Of a stretch of 64,000 nucleotides of DNA, positions 25,801-35,202 are shown piece after piece. Origin of the DNA: Bacilli bacterium. GTDB taxonomy: Bacteria; Bacillota_I; Bacilli_A; RF39; UBA660. The stretch spans positions 62,001-126,000 of the forward strand of contig CAAGCO010000020.1 of NCBI GenBank assembly GCA_900768345.1, written 5' to 3'. The notes beneath the pieces are model-generated. The model was not told the origin of the DNA, made no database searches, and was given only the letters and a program-made list of their open reading frames with translations. Position 1 is the first letter of the stretch; each line of letters opens with the position of its first letter. A program made the translations under genes and the position numbers.

Positions 25801-26081
25801 TTGATTTCAGTTCCTCCCCATTCAAGGACTGTATAACCATTTCTATTTACTTTGGTTAATTTTTGTTCTTTAATATCTATTTTATTATCTAGTTTTTTAT
25901 ATGTCATAAGAACTCTTATAAGTGTTTCAAGTTTTGGTAACCAATATATTATAAATTCTTTACTTTCTCTTTCATTAAGTCCTAGTATTTCTAATTTTTA
26001 TTCTAAGAACTTAGCTGTATCTTTTCCTTCAATAACAAATCCATCATCAGTACTAAAATTAATATTTTGTTTGCTTTCATA
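25797..26081 (-). pseudogene. Decayed 3' end of a conserved protein
   Basis: Read on the minus strand, a frame from 26081 gives 'FSTDDGFVIEGKDTAKFLE', an in-frame TAA, then 'KLEILGLNERESKEFIIYWLPKLE', 'TLIRVLMTYKKLDNKI' and 'RNGYTVLEWGGTEIK' to a stop at 25797-25799. The ending resembles the conserved C-terminus of a secreted-protein family I remember from gut Firmicutes with 'YWLP' and 'VVEWGG' motifs, but I cannot name it. Compared with that memory, a segment after 'YWLPKLE' is missing. The rest of 26082-26169 holds only the DedA promoter. Confidence 0.6.
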
Positions 26082-26169
26082 TCAAATGGAAAAATACTAG
26101 AAAGTAATCAAGAAAAAATAACTATGTAATAAATTATGAATTTAAAAAATTATTAATCATAAAATTAAT

Positions 26170-26781
26170 ATGCAAGAGTTTATTATAAATATAATGAATA
26201 GTTATGGATATCTAGGAGTATTTCTATTAATATTAATTGAAAATATTTTTCCACCAATCCCGTCAGAAGTAATATTATTATTTGGTGGATTTATGACTAC
26301 GTATACTAGTTTAAATGTTTTAGGTATGACTATGTCTTCTACATTAGGCTCAGTTTTAGGAGCACTTATTCTCTATAAAATCGGCAACTTTTTTAATGAA
26401 AAAACATTAAAGAGATTAATTCATACAAGACTAGGAAAACTATTAAGGATTAATAATAGTGATATAGACTCATCATTTAATTACTTCCAAACTAAAGGAG
26501 AAAAAACAATATTTTTTTGTAGATTCATTCCACTTATTAGAAGTCTTATCTCACTACCAGCAGGTATAAATAAAATGAATATAACAAAGTTTACTATTTA
26601 TACAACACTAGGCTCATTAATATGGAATATAGTTTTAATAACACTAGGGCATATAGTTGGAAGTAACTGGAAAAGTATCTTAAAAATATTTGATTTATAT
26701 TCTACTTATGCAGTAATAATTATATTTATAATATCAATAGTTTTAATAATTAAATTTTATAAGAAGAAACTTAAAGAGTAA
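26170..26781 (+). CDS. DedA-family membrane protein (VTT domain)
   Basis: The 203-residue protein has several membrane helices and DedA landmarks: 'ENIFPPIPSEVILLFGG' near residue 24, 'FFCRFIPLIRSLISLPAGINKM' near residue 118 and a glycine-rich helix after it. DedA proteins are envelope proteins thought to move lipid carriers or phospholipids across the membrane. A TAAAAT box at 26159-26164 lies only five bases before the ATG, and no Shine-Dalgarno exists, so the message may be leaderless. Confidence 0.9.
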   Translation: MQEFIINIMNSYGYLGVFLLILIENIFPPIPSEVILLFGGFMTTYTSLNVLGMTMSSTLGSVLGALILYKIGNFFNEKTLKRLIHTRLGKLLRINNSDIDSSFNYFQTKGEKTIFFCRFIPLIRSLISLPAGINKMNITKFTIYTTLGSLIWNIVLITLGHIVGSNWKSILKIFDLYSTYAVIIIFIISIVLIIKFYKKKLKE

Positions 26782-26800
26782 AGAAAAAACTACTCTTTTA
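26773..26800 (+). terminator. Terminator after the DedA gene
   Basis: AAAGAGTA pairs with TACTCTTT and runs into Ts. The TATAAT of the next unit follows at 26804-26809. Confidence 0.8.
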
Positions 26801-26828
26801 TGTTATAATCAAAAAAGAGGTAAGAAGT

Positions 26829-27072
26829 ATGAAAATAATATTTAAAAAGCTAAATGGACACTATTTGATGAAAATGAAATAAGTAATTTTAGACACTACG
26901 CTATAGAATTATTTCCAGAACTAGAATGATAACAGACCCAGTTTTAAATAGTGAACCATTTAATAGTTTATTTCCATTTAATGAAAAAGCATACGATAGT
27001 TTCTATAAATTAAAAGATATAAACTATGAAATAATTGGTGTAAATAGGAGAAATAATGAAATTATTAAGTGA
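26829..27072 (+). pseudogene. Frameshifted gene remnant
   Basis: After a good ribosome site (AAGAGGTAAG), ATG 26829 opens a frame that stops after 17 codons. A second frame continues with 'KWTLFDENEISNFRHYAIELFPELE' and a third with 'ITDPVLNSEPFNSLFPFNEKA' and 'YDSFYKLKDINYEIIGVN' to a TGA at 27070-27072. All read like ordinary protein, so two small indels have probably broken one ~80-residue gene. It lies directly upstream of, and overlaps, the kinase-like gene. No family is recognised. Confidence 0.55.
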
Positions 27073-27784
27073 TATAGGAACAGAATCTATTGTATATGCT
27101 AATGATAATTATGTATACAAGATATTTAGAAAAGATTATAAATTAAGTCATAAAACACCACAAGAATTAGAATTCTTAGCTTCATTAAAAACAACTAGAA
27201 TCTTAATGCCAAGTTCATTAATTATGGAAGACAATGAGTTAAAGGGATATAAAATGCCGTATATAAAAGGAAACATGGATATATTAGATACTCCTATGAG
27301 AGAATTAATCGATGAGTTACACCTTATCGATGAAGACATTAAATTACTAAGTAACTCATTAGTAAGATTGATGGATATAAATAAAGAAAATACGATTTTT
27401 AATGGTAAGTTATATTTAATAGACCCAGGGAATTATTTTATAAATGATATAAAAGCTCTTCTTCCATATATAGGAAATAAAGAACCAACTCCTGAAGAAA
27501 AAATTGAATTAATTGAAGCATGGAACTATGATAAACTAAACAAATTATTAGATGAACTATTGTTTATTAATAATGATGAAATAGATTTCTATTTGCTTAG
27601 AAAAATAATAGAATTTTTTAATCAAGAAAGAGCTAAAAAAAGACTTAAATCTAACTTAGGTATATTTGAATTATACTTTGATAAATCACTAACAGTTAGA
27701 GAATCAATAAATAAATTTATAAAAGAATATATAAAAATAGATGAAAAAGAAAGACAAATGATAATATCATTAATACTAAAATAA
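27056..27784 (+). CDS. Degenerate protein kinase-like protein
   Basis: The 242-residue protein starts with a glycine-loop-like 'LLSDIGTESIVYAN', then 'YKIFRKDY' (a candidate ATP-binding Lys) and, near residue 117, 'MDINKENTIFNGKLYLIDPGNY', which parallels the catalytic and DFG segments of kinases (H-x-D...N then D-x-G). The catalytic-loop HxD is altered and the DFG reads DPG, so activity is uncertain. A GGAGA site precedes the ATG. The overlapping broken gene suggests a former two-gene unit. Confidence 0.6.
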   Translation: MKLLSDIGTESIVYANDNYVYKIFRKDYKLSHKTPQELEFLASLKTTRILMPSSLIMEDNELKGYKMPYIKGNMDILDTPMRELIDELHLIDEDIKLLSNSLVRLMDINKENTIFNGKLYLIDPGNYFINDIKALLPYIGNKEPTPEEKIELIEAWNYDKLNKLLDELLFINNDEIDFYLLRKIIEFFNQERAKKRLKSNLGIFELYFDKSLTVRESINKFIKEYIKIDEKERQMIISLILK

Positions 27785-27860
27785 ATGAATATTAATATGA
27801 AAGATAATATGATATAATAATGAAGAAAAGCACTTTTAGAGCAATTAAGGAGTGATGAAA

Positions 27861-28718
27861 ATGAACGAAAATAGAACTAACATAAATTGGTATCCAGGAC
27901 ACATGGCCAAAACTAAAAGAGAAATAAGTAGCATAATGGGAATGGTAGACATAGTTATTGAAGTAATAGATTCAAGAGTACCATTTTCAAGTAGAATACC
28001 AGATTTAAAAAAATTAACAAGAGAAAAGCAAAATATAATAGTATTTAATAAATATGATTTATGTGATAAAAAAGAAACCGAAAAATGGATTAATAAATAT
28101 AAAAGTGAAGGGTACATAACTGTCACATGTGATTCTAAAAATTCAAATGATTATAAAAAAATTATTGAAGAAGTAAGAAAATTAATGATAGATGTTAATA
28201 AAAAAAGAGAAGCAAAAGGAATGCTTCCTAAAAAGGCAAAATGTTTAGTGATTGGTGTACCTAATGTAGGAAAAAGTACTCTTATTAATAAACTAGCTGG
28301 AAGAAACATCGTAGGTGTAGGAAACAAACCAGGTGTTACTAAGCAAATAAATACAATTAAAATTAATGAGTTTATGGATCTTTTAGATACTCCTGGAATT
28401 TTATGGCCAAAGTTTGAAAATCAAAATGTTGCTTTAAATTTAGCTTCTATGACAATTATTAAAGAGAAAATTCTAACAATAGAAGAAGTAGCAATTCATA
28501 TATTAAAGAAACTAGATAAGTATTATAATGAAATATTAAAAAAAGAATTTGGAATAGATTATTATAGTGATGACGAAGTAGAAGAATGTTTTACTAAAAT
28601 ATCTAAATGTAAGAATATCCCAGTAAATGGTGAAGTAGATTATGAAAGAGTTAGCTTAGTAATATTAAATTCTATTAAACAAGAAAAAATAAAAGGAATT
28701 ACATTCGATAGAGTGTAA
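27861..28718 (+). CDS. rbgA: Ribosome biogenesis GTPase RbgA (YlqF)
   Basis: The start at 27861 fits the AAGGAG site. The 285-residue protein is a circularly permuted GTPase: G4 'NKYDL' comes first, then G1 'GVPNVGKST', the G2-region Thr and G3 'DTPGILWP'. The N-terminal 'WYPGHMAKTKREI' is diagnostic of RbgA, which acts late in 50S subunit assembly. Confidence 0.96.
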   Translation: MNENRTNINWYPGHMAKTKREISSIMGMVDIVIEVIDSRVPFSSRIPDLKKLTREKQNIIVFNKYDLCDKKETEKWINKYKSEGYITVTCDSKNSNDYKKIIEEVRKLMIDVNKKREAKGMLPKKAKCLVIGVPNVGKSTLINKLAGRNIVGVGNKPGVTKQINTIKINEFMDLLDTPGILWPKFENQNVALNLASMTIIKEKILTIEEVAIHILKKLDKYYNEILKKEFGIDYYSDDEVEECFTKISKCKNIPVNGEVDYERVSLVILNSIKQEKIKGITFDRV

Positions 28719-28725
28719 TTTTTTA
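28698..28725 (+). terminator. Terminator overlapping the rbgA stop
   Basis: AATTACA pairs with TGTAATT around a 9-base loop, followed by Ts. Confidence 0.75.
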
Positions 28726-28751
28726 TATGTATCAAAAATGTAACATAATTG

Positions 28752-28780
28752 TTGACTTATATATTTAACTATGATATAAT
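28752..28780 (+). promoter_or_regulatory. Strong promoter upstream of 28813
   Basis: TTGACT (28752-28757) and an extended TATAAT (28775-28780, preceded by TGA) are separated by exactly 17 bases. Confidence 0.85.
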
Positions 28781-28812
28781 GTACACGTAATCAAAAGGGG
28801 GTTTTGATTTTT

Positions 28813-29388
28813 ATGGGACAAACTTTAAGAGATAGAAGAGAGGCTTATGCAAGAGCAGATCTTGAAATGAACTTTAAAAAATTTACTCAAGAACTTGGAA
28901 ACGCTACAACTGGAAAAGTTGTTGCAAACAGTATATGTTATGGAACAAATACTATTGAAAGTGCCAAAAAAACAATTGCGTTAGTTAAAAAAATATTCGT
29001 TGCTAATGGTTTTACTGAAGAGCAAGCAGTTGAATACATTAATCAAAATAAATATGTATTTGAAGTAGGTTATGCTAAATTAGTATCAATGTTAGCAATA
29101 TTATCAATCGGAGGAGTAGATAATAAAGCTGTATTTGAAGAACCTAATTATTTAATTAGAGAGCAACACAATATTGCTAGAATGTATGATGCTGTTAAAA
29201 AAGTAAGAGCTGAAGGAAAAGAAGTAACTATTCCTGAGATTAGAGAGATAGAAAAAGCTAAAGAATCTCCAATTGAATATCCATTAAAAAAAGATAGATT
29301 AGCTATATATCAAAAATTATATTTAGCATCATTAGTTAAAAAAACTAAAGAATTAGAAAATCAAAGAGTTATGAAAAAAGAAGAGTAG
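28813..29388 (+). CDS. Hypothetical protein with strong promoter, 191 residues
   Basis: The ATG at 28813 is preferred over TTG 28804, which would be only two bases from the AAAGGGGG site. The protein is helical, moderately charged and probably cytoplasmic, with a Lys/Glu-rich C-terminus. I do not recognise the family. The near-consensus promoter, strong ribosome site and codon use suggest high expression. It is a single-gene unit between rbgA and lon. Confidence 0.7.
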   Translation: MGQTLRDRREAYARADLEMNFKKFTQELGNATTGKVVANSICYGTNTIESAKKTIALVKKIFVANGFTEEQAVEYINQNKYVFEVGYAKLVSMLAILSIGGVDNKAVFEEPNYLIREQHNIARMYDAVKKVRAEGKEVTIPEIREIEKAKESPIEYPLKKDRLAIYQKLYLASLVKKTKELENQRVMKKEE

Positions 29389-29402
29389 TAACTCTTTTTT
29401 TG
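29381..29402 (+). terminator. Terminator before lon
   Basis: AAGAGT pairs with ACTCTT around AGTA, followed by Ts. Confidence 0.85.
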
Positions 29403-29421
29403 TGAAATTTTAATTTTAAGG

Positions 29422-29450
29422 TTTACATTTATTTAAATTACTTTTATAAT
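29422..29450 (+). promoter_or_regulatory. Promoter of lon
   Basis: TTTACA (29422-29427) and TATAAT (29445-29450) are 17 bases apart. No HrcA or CtsR operator is visible. Confidence 0.8.
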
Positions 29451-29474
29451 AAATACTCGTACACAGGAGGAAGC

Positions 29475-31793
29475 ATGATTAAAAGTAATTTGCCGGTTAT
29501 TTTATTAAAAAATCTTGTACTACTTCCTTATCAAGAGGTTAGAGTTGAAATCAAAAGTGACGTAAGTAAAAAGGTCACTGAGATATCAAAACTATATCAT
29601 GATAACGAAGTATTAATCGTGTGCCCCCTAAATTCTCTTGAAGAAAAGCCTGACACTTCAGATTTACCTAGAATCGGAGTAGTAGGAAAAATAAAAAGTA
29701 TTATAGATTTACCTAATGGAAATATGAGAGTAATCATCTATGGACTCTATAGAGTTAAAGTAATAAGCTATGTAAATTATTCAAATGAAGAAGATATTTT
29801 AGATAGCATAATAACTGGAATAGAAACTCAAGACAGTGAAATAGAATGTTCTGCATATCAAAGAAAATTAATGACAGAATTGGAAAGCTACGTTGATAAA
29901 AATCCATTTATAACAAACTCAATAATGTCTCAAATAAAAAGTAATGTATCATTAGATAAACTAACTGATTTAATAGGTAATTTCTTACCACTTAGTTTTG
30001 AGAAAAAGCTTAATTTAATGCTTGATGCATCATCAATAAGTAGAAGTAAATTATTAATTAAAGAATTAGCTATTGAAAGCGCAGTAATGGACCTAGAAGG
30101 CCATATAGAAACAGAAATTAAAAAAGGCCTTGATGATACTCAAAAAGAATTTATATTAAAAGAAAAACTAAAAGTAATAAAAAATGAATTAGGTCAAAAT
30201 GATACAAAAGATGACGATGTAGAAAAATTTAAAGAAAAATTAAATGGTGAAGAATTTCCAGAAAGAATAAAGACAAAACTTCTAACTGAAATAGAAAGAT
30301 ATAGTGCAACTAGTGAAGTAAGTCCGGATGCTGGTGTTATTAGAAATTATATTGAATATTTATTATCAGTACCATGGTACAAAGAAACAAAAGATGAAAA
30401 AGACTTATTAAAAATAGAAAAGAAATTAAATGAATCTCACTATGGAATGGAAAATGCTAAAACAAGAATTATTGAATATATTGCAGTTAAAAGTATATCT
30501 CCAGAAATAAATAGTCCAATTCTTTGTTTGGTAGGTCCTCCAGGTGTTGGTAAAACTACATTTGCTGAATCAATATCATATGCATTAAATAGAAATTTCG
30601 TAAAAATATCATTAGGTGGTATGAGTGACTCATCAGAATTAGTAGGGCATAGAAGAGCATATATAGGTTCAAATCCAGGTAAAATAGTTTCATCTCTTAT
30701 AAGATGTGAAAGCAATAATCCAGTATTTCTATTAGATGAAGTAGATAAATTAAAAAAGGATTATAAGGGTGATCCTGCATCAACACTTCTAGATATACTT
30801 GACGTAAGTCAAAATAAAAGATTCGTAGATAATTATATTGATGAAGAAATAGACTTAAGTAAAATACTATTTATATTAACAGCAAACGATATATCACAAA
30901 TTCCAGCAGCCTTACTAGATAGACTTGAAATAATAGATTTAACTGGATATACAGATAGTGAAAAACTATTAATATGTGAAAATTACTTAATACCAAATAT
31001 TTTAAAGAAAGCAGGACTTAAAAATACAGTAATAAAATTTGAAACACCTGCGATAGTAAAAATCATAGAAGAATATACAAACGAAGCTGGAGTAAGAGAA
31101 CTAGAAAGATGCATAAGTAAAATAACAAGAAAGGTTATAACAGAGCATATAAAAGCATCTAGAAAAATAGTTAGTGTAAGAATAAAAGAAGCAGACTTAC
31201 CACATTATTTAGAACAAGAACTTTATAGTACAAAGAAAGCTAAAAAAATAACATCAACTGGTGTAGTAAGAGCAGTTGCTTGCAATAAATCAGGTGGAAC
31301 TACACTTGATATAGAGTGTTCATCATTTAAAGGAAATGGTAAATACACATTCACAGGGTCACTCGGAGATGTTACAAGAGAAAGCATTGAAGTTGCGATT
31401 AGTTATATAAAAAGTAATAGTAAATTTTTAAATATAGATGAAGATTTTTTTGTAAATAACGATATACATATTCATTTTACTGAAGGAGCTTCACCAAAAG
31501 ATGGACCATCAGCAGGAATAGCAATAACAACAGCAATCTTATCTCATATAAAAAATCAAAAGATAAGCGATGAAATTTCAATGACCGGAGAAATATCATT
31601 AAAAGGTGACGTACTAAAAGTAGGAGGAATAAAAGAAAAGTCAATCGCATGCTTTAGAAATAAAATAAAAACATTATATATACCAGAAGATAATAAAAAT
31701 GATATAGAATGGCTAGAAAAAGATTTAAAAGAAAGTATAGAATTTATACCAATAAATAATTACGAAGACCTATTTAAAAAAATATTCTCATAA
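29475..31793 (+). CDS. lon: ATP-dependent protease Lon
   Basis: The 772-residue protein has the N-terminal LON substrate domain ('LPVILLKNLVLLPYQ'), a coiled linker, the AAA+ module with Walker A 'GPPGVGKTT' and Walker B 'FLLDEVDKL', and the S16 protease domain with Ser in 'KDGPSAGIA' and Lys in 'GGIKEKSIA'. It degrades misfolded and regulatory proteins in the cytoplasm. The sporulation genes spoVID-ysxE follow it, as they do a few genes after lonA in Bacillus. An AGGAGGAAG site precedes the ATG. Confidence 0.98.
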   Translation: MIKSNLPVILLKNLVLLPYQEVRVEIKSDVSKKVTEISKLYHDNEVLIVCPLNSLEEKPDTSDLPRIGVVGKIKSIIDLPNGNMRVIIYGLYRVKVISYVNYSNEEDILDSIITGIETQDSEIECSAYQRKLMTELESYVDKNPFITNSIMSQIKSNVSLDKLTDLIGNFLPLSFEKKLNLMLDASSISRSKLLIKELAIESAVMDLEGHIETEIKKGLDDTQKEFILKEKLKVIKNELGQNDTKDDDVEKFKEKLNGEEFPERIKTKLLTEIERYSATSEVSPDAGVIRNYIEYLLSVPWYKETKDEKDLLKIEKKLNESHYGMENAKTRIIEYIAVKSISPEINSPILCLVGPPGVGKTTFAESISYALNRNFVKISLGGMSDSSELVGHRRAYIGSNPGKIVSSLIRCESNNPVFLLDEVDKLKKDYKGDPASTLLDILDVSQNKRFVDNYIDEEIDLSKILFILTANDISQIPAALLDRLEIIDLTGYTDSEKLLICENYLIPNILKKAGLKNTVIKFETPAIVKIIEEYTNEAGVRELERCISKITRKVITEHIKASRKIVSVRIKEADLPHYLEQELYSTKKAKKITSTGVVRAVACNKSGGTTLDIECSSFKGNGKYTFTGSLGDVTRESIEVAISYIKSNSKFLNIDEDFFVNNDIHIHFTEGASPKDGPSAGIAITTAILSHIKNQKISDEISMTGEISLKGDVLKVGGIKEKSIACFRNKIKTLYIPEDNKNDIEWLEKDLKESIEFIPINNYEDLFKKIFS

Positions 31794-31808
31794 AGAATAT
31801 TTTTTTTC
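31781..31808 (+). terminator. Terminator after lon
   Basis: AATATTCT pairs with AGAATATT around a 5-base loop that includes the stop codon region, followed by Ts. Confidence 0.85.
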
Positions 31809-31833
31809 ATATATTTTATTGAAAGGAGAATAT

Positions 31834-32529
31834 ATGAGAGAAATTATTACAATTAAAAAAGATATTATATTTAAAACAAAAATAGGTGAGTTAAATAATA
31901 TAAGTTTAGACCATGACTATAAAATAAATGATGATGTTATTACAGGTACTGTTGCTATAAGTGGTACTTATAAAATGACAGAAGCAAGCGTTATAGAAGA
32001 AGAATTTTATTACACAATACCATTTGAAGTAGCTATATCAAAAAGAATAGATAAAGATACAATAAAAATAGATATAGATGATTTTAAATATACAACTGAA
32101 AAAGATATATTAAAAGTTAACATTGATTTAGAATTATCATGTGAAGAAACAAGAGAGGAGGAGCCTATAAAAGAAGAATATGATCTTGATAACTATATAG
32201 ATAACTACTTTGAAGATAAAAAAATAAATTTACAAAATGAAGAACACAACGAAGAAATAAAAGATAACAATATAAATACAACCATAGATACAGACATAAG
32301 CTTTGAAAAAAAAGATATAGATTTAAATAATAATATTAATAACATTACAAATATAATAAATAGTGAAAATAAATACTATACATACAAAGTATATATAGTT
32401 AGAGAAGGAGATACAATTGAAACTATATGTTCAAAATACAACATCGATATAAATGATATTAAAGAATATAACAATATAAATGAAATAAATGTAGGAGACA
32501 AAATAATAATTCCACAAATAAATGAGTAA
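31834..32529 (+). CDS. spoVID: SpoVID-like spore coat assembly protein
   Basis: The start at 31834 fits a GAAAGGAG site, giving 231 residues. The N-terminal ~110 residues are a beta-rich SPOCS-like domain ('VITGTVAISGTYKM', 'FYYTIPFEVAISKRI'). An acidic Asn-rich linker follows, and a C-terminal LysM domain ('YIVREGDTIETICSKYNIDI', 'VGDKIIIP'). This is the plan of SpoVID, which directs coat encasement on the forespore. It is much shorter than Bacillus SpoVID. The gene after it is YsxE-like, the same pairing as in Bacillus, which strongly supports the name. Confidence 0.8.
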   Translation: MREIITIKKDIIFKTKIGELNNISLDHDYKINDDVITGTVAISGTYKMTEASVIEEEFYYTIPFEVAISKRIDKDTIKIDIDDFKYTTEKDILKVNIDLELSCEETREEEPIKEEYDLDNYIDNYFEDKKINLQNEEHNEEIKDNNINTTIDTDISFEKKDIDLNNNINNITNIINSENKYYTYKVYIVREGDTIETICSKYNIDINDIKEYNNINEINVGDKIIIPQINE

Positions 32530-33340
32530 AAAATTTATTAATAAAGTAATAATTGATAAAGATAAAGTTATTAAAAAAAGAAATGATGATGTAATAGAAC
32601 TATATGATTATTTAGAAACTAGGAATTTTGATAATTTTCCAAAAATAATATCTAAAGATGATAGAAATATAGAATATGAATACATTGAAGAAAAAAAGTA
32701 TCATGAAGTAACTAACGGAGTAGAGTTTATTAAAACTGTATCTATGCTTCACTATAAAACATTATTTTTTAAAGATGTAAGTAAAAATAAATATAGAAAA
32801 ATATATGATAAATTATCTGATAACATTGATTACTTAAAAGAATATTATGAAAACATGATAAGTGAAATTGAAGAAGAAGAGTATATGAGCCCATCTCATT
32901 ATCTTTTTGCTAGAAACTATACTGCATTAGATAGTTCACTGGTTTATGCTAAAAAAGAGTTAAAAAAGTGGTTTAACATGGTATCAAATAAATCAAAAGA
33001 AAGAGTCTGTATAATACACAATAATTTATCTTTAAAACACTTTATCAGGGGAGAAAAAAATTATCTTATAAGTTGGGATAAATATAAGGTTGATACTCCA
33101 GTTTTAGATATATATAACTTTTATAAAAAAGAAGGTTTTAAATTGGATTTTAAATATTTAATGAAAGTATATAATGATAATTTAGAATTACTAGAAGAAG
33201 AAAAAAAACTTCTTTATATACTTATATCTATACCACCAAAATTAATAAATATAAAAGAAGAACACTTAAATACAATAAATGTAAAAGAGTTCTACGATTA
33301 TATATATTGTGGGATGGGAATTGTTAATGAAAATAAATAA
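32522..33340 (+). CDS. ysxE: YsxE/CotS-like spore coat kinase-fold protein
   Basis: The 272-residue protein overlaps spoVID by 8 bases. It shows aminoglycoside-phosphotransferase/CotS-type kinase features: 'CIIHNNLSLKHFI' as the catalytic loop (H-x-N in place of H-x-D) and 'LISWDKYKVDTPVLDIYNFY' for the metal-binding and following segment. In Bacillus ysxE follows spoVID and encodes a coat protein. The altered catalytic loop suggests a structural role or weak activity. Confidence 0.75.
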   Translation: MSKKFINKVIIDKDKVIKKRNDDVIELYDYLETRNFDNFPKIISKDDRNIEYEYIEEKKYHEVTNGVEFIKTVSMLHYKTLFFKDVSKNKYRKIYDKLSDNIDYLKEYYENMISEIEEEEYMSPSHYLFARNYTALDSSLVYAKKELKKWFNMVSNKSKERVCIIHNNLSLKHFIRGEKNYLISWDKYKVDTPVLDIYNFYKKEGFKLDFKYLMKVYNDNLELLEEEKKLLYILISIPPKLINIKEEHLNTINVKEFYDYIYCGMGIVNENK

Positions 33341-33370
33341 TCTACATAAGTAGATTTTTATTTTTTTTTG
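33340..33370 (+). terminator. Terminator after ysxE
   Basis: ATCTAC pairs with GTAGAT around ATAA, followed by a long T run. Confidence 0.85.
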
Positions 33371-33404
33371 TTATATAATTAATACATAATAAGGGAGTGA
33401 AAGA

Positions 33405-34637
33405 ATGAATAAAAAAGGTTTTATATCAATGACATTAGTATACACTTTTTTAATTTTATTCTTATTTTTAATGCTTAGTGTAATGCATGCATATTCAGAA
33501 AAAAATAAGTTTTTGGATACTATAAATGATAAAATAGATTTAAGATTGACAACACCAACTAGCTATGGAATGACTATACTACAAGCACTACTAAATAAAT
33601 ATGAAGCAGAAGAAAGTGGAATTATAGATTATTCTAAAAATTCTGAAGGTAGTTATTATAGTAATGGTAGTTTAGTTCAAGATATGAGTGCAACTTCAAA
33701 TGGATTTTATTTTACTCAAGTGGTAGAAGACGAAGACAATAATAAAATACATATGACAGAAGATGATAAAACAGTTTACTTTTTTAGAGGCGTAGCAGAA
33801 CAAAATTATATAGAATTTGCTAACTACTGTTGGAGAATATTTAGAAGTAATGAAAATGAGGGAGCTAGATTAGTTTTATATGGTAACTATTCAGAAGGAA
33901 GCGGTTGTACACTAAATAAGTCAATATTACCACAAGCGGCATATAACTTAACATCAAATAATAATGCATATATAGGTTATATGTATGGAAGTAATTCAAG
34001 TTCATATAATACTACTCATGAAAATGTAAATAATAGTACAATTAAATCAGTACTAGATACATGGTATGAAAATATACTACTAGATACAAAATATGAAAAA
34101 TTTATTGATGATAATGTTTTTTGCAACGATAGAGAAATAGGACAAGGTGGTTCATTTAATGGACTTACATATTATATGAATGGAACTGGAACAAGTAATA
34201 CGCTATATCAATCATTTAGAAGAAACGCAACAGGTGGAAAAGGAGGAACTTCAATAAGTATGAGTTCTGCATATCCAGTATTCGTTTGTTCAAATCAAGA
34301 AGACAAATTTACAAAAAACAATTCAAAAGGAAATACAAAATTAACTTATCCAATAGGAACATTAACAGCAGATGAACTAGTAGTATCTGGTACATCATTC
34401 AAAAGTGGAAATAGTTCATTTTTCTTAAATTATGGATTAAATATATGGACAATGACTCCAAGTACATTTACAAGTGGAGAAGCAAGAGCTGTAAGTATGC
34501 AATTATCAGGAGAATTAGTAGAAGCACCAGTTACAAGGATATATTATGCTTTACCGGTAATATCTTTAAAAAATACAACGTTAATAAGTACTGGTGATGG
34601 AACAAAAACTGCTCCATTTAGAGTAAAGGTGAACTAA
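33405..34637 (+). CDS. Prepilin-like surface protein, 410 residues
   Basis: The N-terminus 'MNKKGFISMTLVYTF' followed by a hydrophobic helix resembles a type IV prepilin leader cut after Gly, but the residue-5 Glu typical of pilins is Thr here. The large exported domain has 'NYCWRIFRSNENEGARLVLYG', 'DTWYENILLD' and Asn/Ser/Gly-rich stretches, as in secreted proteins of gut Firmicutes. It is the first of three genes with similar N-termini, spaced 1-12 bases apart, so it is probably the tip or adhesin subunit of a minor pilin set. The assembly genes are not in the window. Confidence 0.6.
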   Translation: MNKKGFISMTLVYTFLILFLFLMLSVMHAYSEKNKFLDTINDKIDLRLTTPTSYGMTILQALLNKYEAEESGIIDYSKNSEGSYYSNGSLVQDMSATSNGFYFTQVVEDEDNNKIHMTEDDKTVYFFRGVAEQNYIEFANYCWRIFRSNENEGARLVLYGNYSEGSGCTLNKSILPQAAYNLTSNNNAYIGYMYGSNSSSYNTTHENVNNSTIKSVLDTWYENILLDTKYEKFIDDNVFCNDREIGQGGSFNGLTYYMNGTGTSNTLYQSFRRNATGGKGGTSISMSSAYPVFVCSNQEDKFTKNNSKGNTKLTYPIGTLTADELVVSGTSFKSGNSSFFLNYGLNIWTMTPSTFTSGEARAVSMQLSGELVEAPVTRIYYALPVISLKNTTLISTGDGTKTAPFRVKVN

Positions 34638-34638
34638 T

Positions 34639-35190
34639 ATGAAGAAAAATGGTTTTATATTTATGGAAAGTTTAACAGTCTTAATAGTAACATTACTTGC
34701 TACAACATTATTATTAAGTAGTTATTCTCTTTATGTAAGAAAAGCAAAAGAAAAAGAAAGTTATGAGTTACCAAGCGATAGATATCAATTATTTAATATT
34801 GCAACATTAGGTAAAACAGGTACAATAACTAGACAAGATGGCCCAGGATTTATTGCTAATAGAAGAGCATATAATGCTAGTACAAATCCTTATGGATGTG
34901 AAGGTACGCCTATAGCAAATAGACTTAGTAATTGTAGACAAGTATTTATAGATAATAATCTCGTATATTATATATTGATCTATGATATTGTAGAAGAATT
35001 ATCAAAAACAGATGTAACAACAAAATATGATAGTGGAACAATAGAATACTTAAAAACACTAAGAAAATATAGTAAAGAAAATTATGAAGAGCAAAAAAAG
35101 CAAGGACAATCTAATGGATATATAGTTGGTGTATTCTATAAAAATGGTAAATATAGATATGCATCAATTCCACTATATAGTGAAGATTAA
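34639..35190 (+). CDS. Minor pseudopilin-like protein
   Basis: The 183-residue protein has a prepilin signature 'MKKNGFIFMESLTVLIVTLL', with Glu at position +5 after Gly, then a ~140-residue exported domain with one Cys pair. It starts one base after the preceding gene's stop, so the two are coupled. It would be processed by a prepilin peptidase encoded elsewhere. Role in pilus, competence pseudopilus or secretion cannot be separated. Confidence 0.7.
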   Translation: MKKNGFIFMESLTVLIVTLLATTLLLSSYSLYVRKAKEKESYELPSDRYQLFNIATLGKTGTITRQDGPGFIANRRAYNASTNPYGCEGTPIANRLSNCRQVFIDNNLVYYILIYDIVEELSKTDVTTKYDSGTIEYLKTLRKYSKENYEEQKKQGQSNGYIVGVFYKNGKYRYASIPLYSED

Positions 35191-35202
35191 AGCAGGTGAG
35201 TT

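Noticed and set aside
25852..26100. Plus-strand 82-codon frame
   Set aside because: It is antisense to the minus-strand remnant at 25797-26081, whose protein reading is more natural, and it has no ribosome site.
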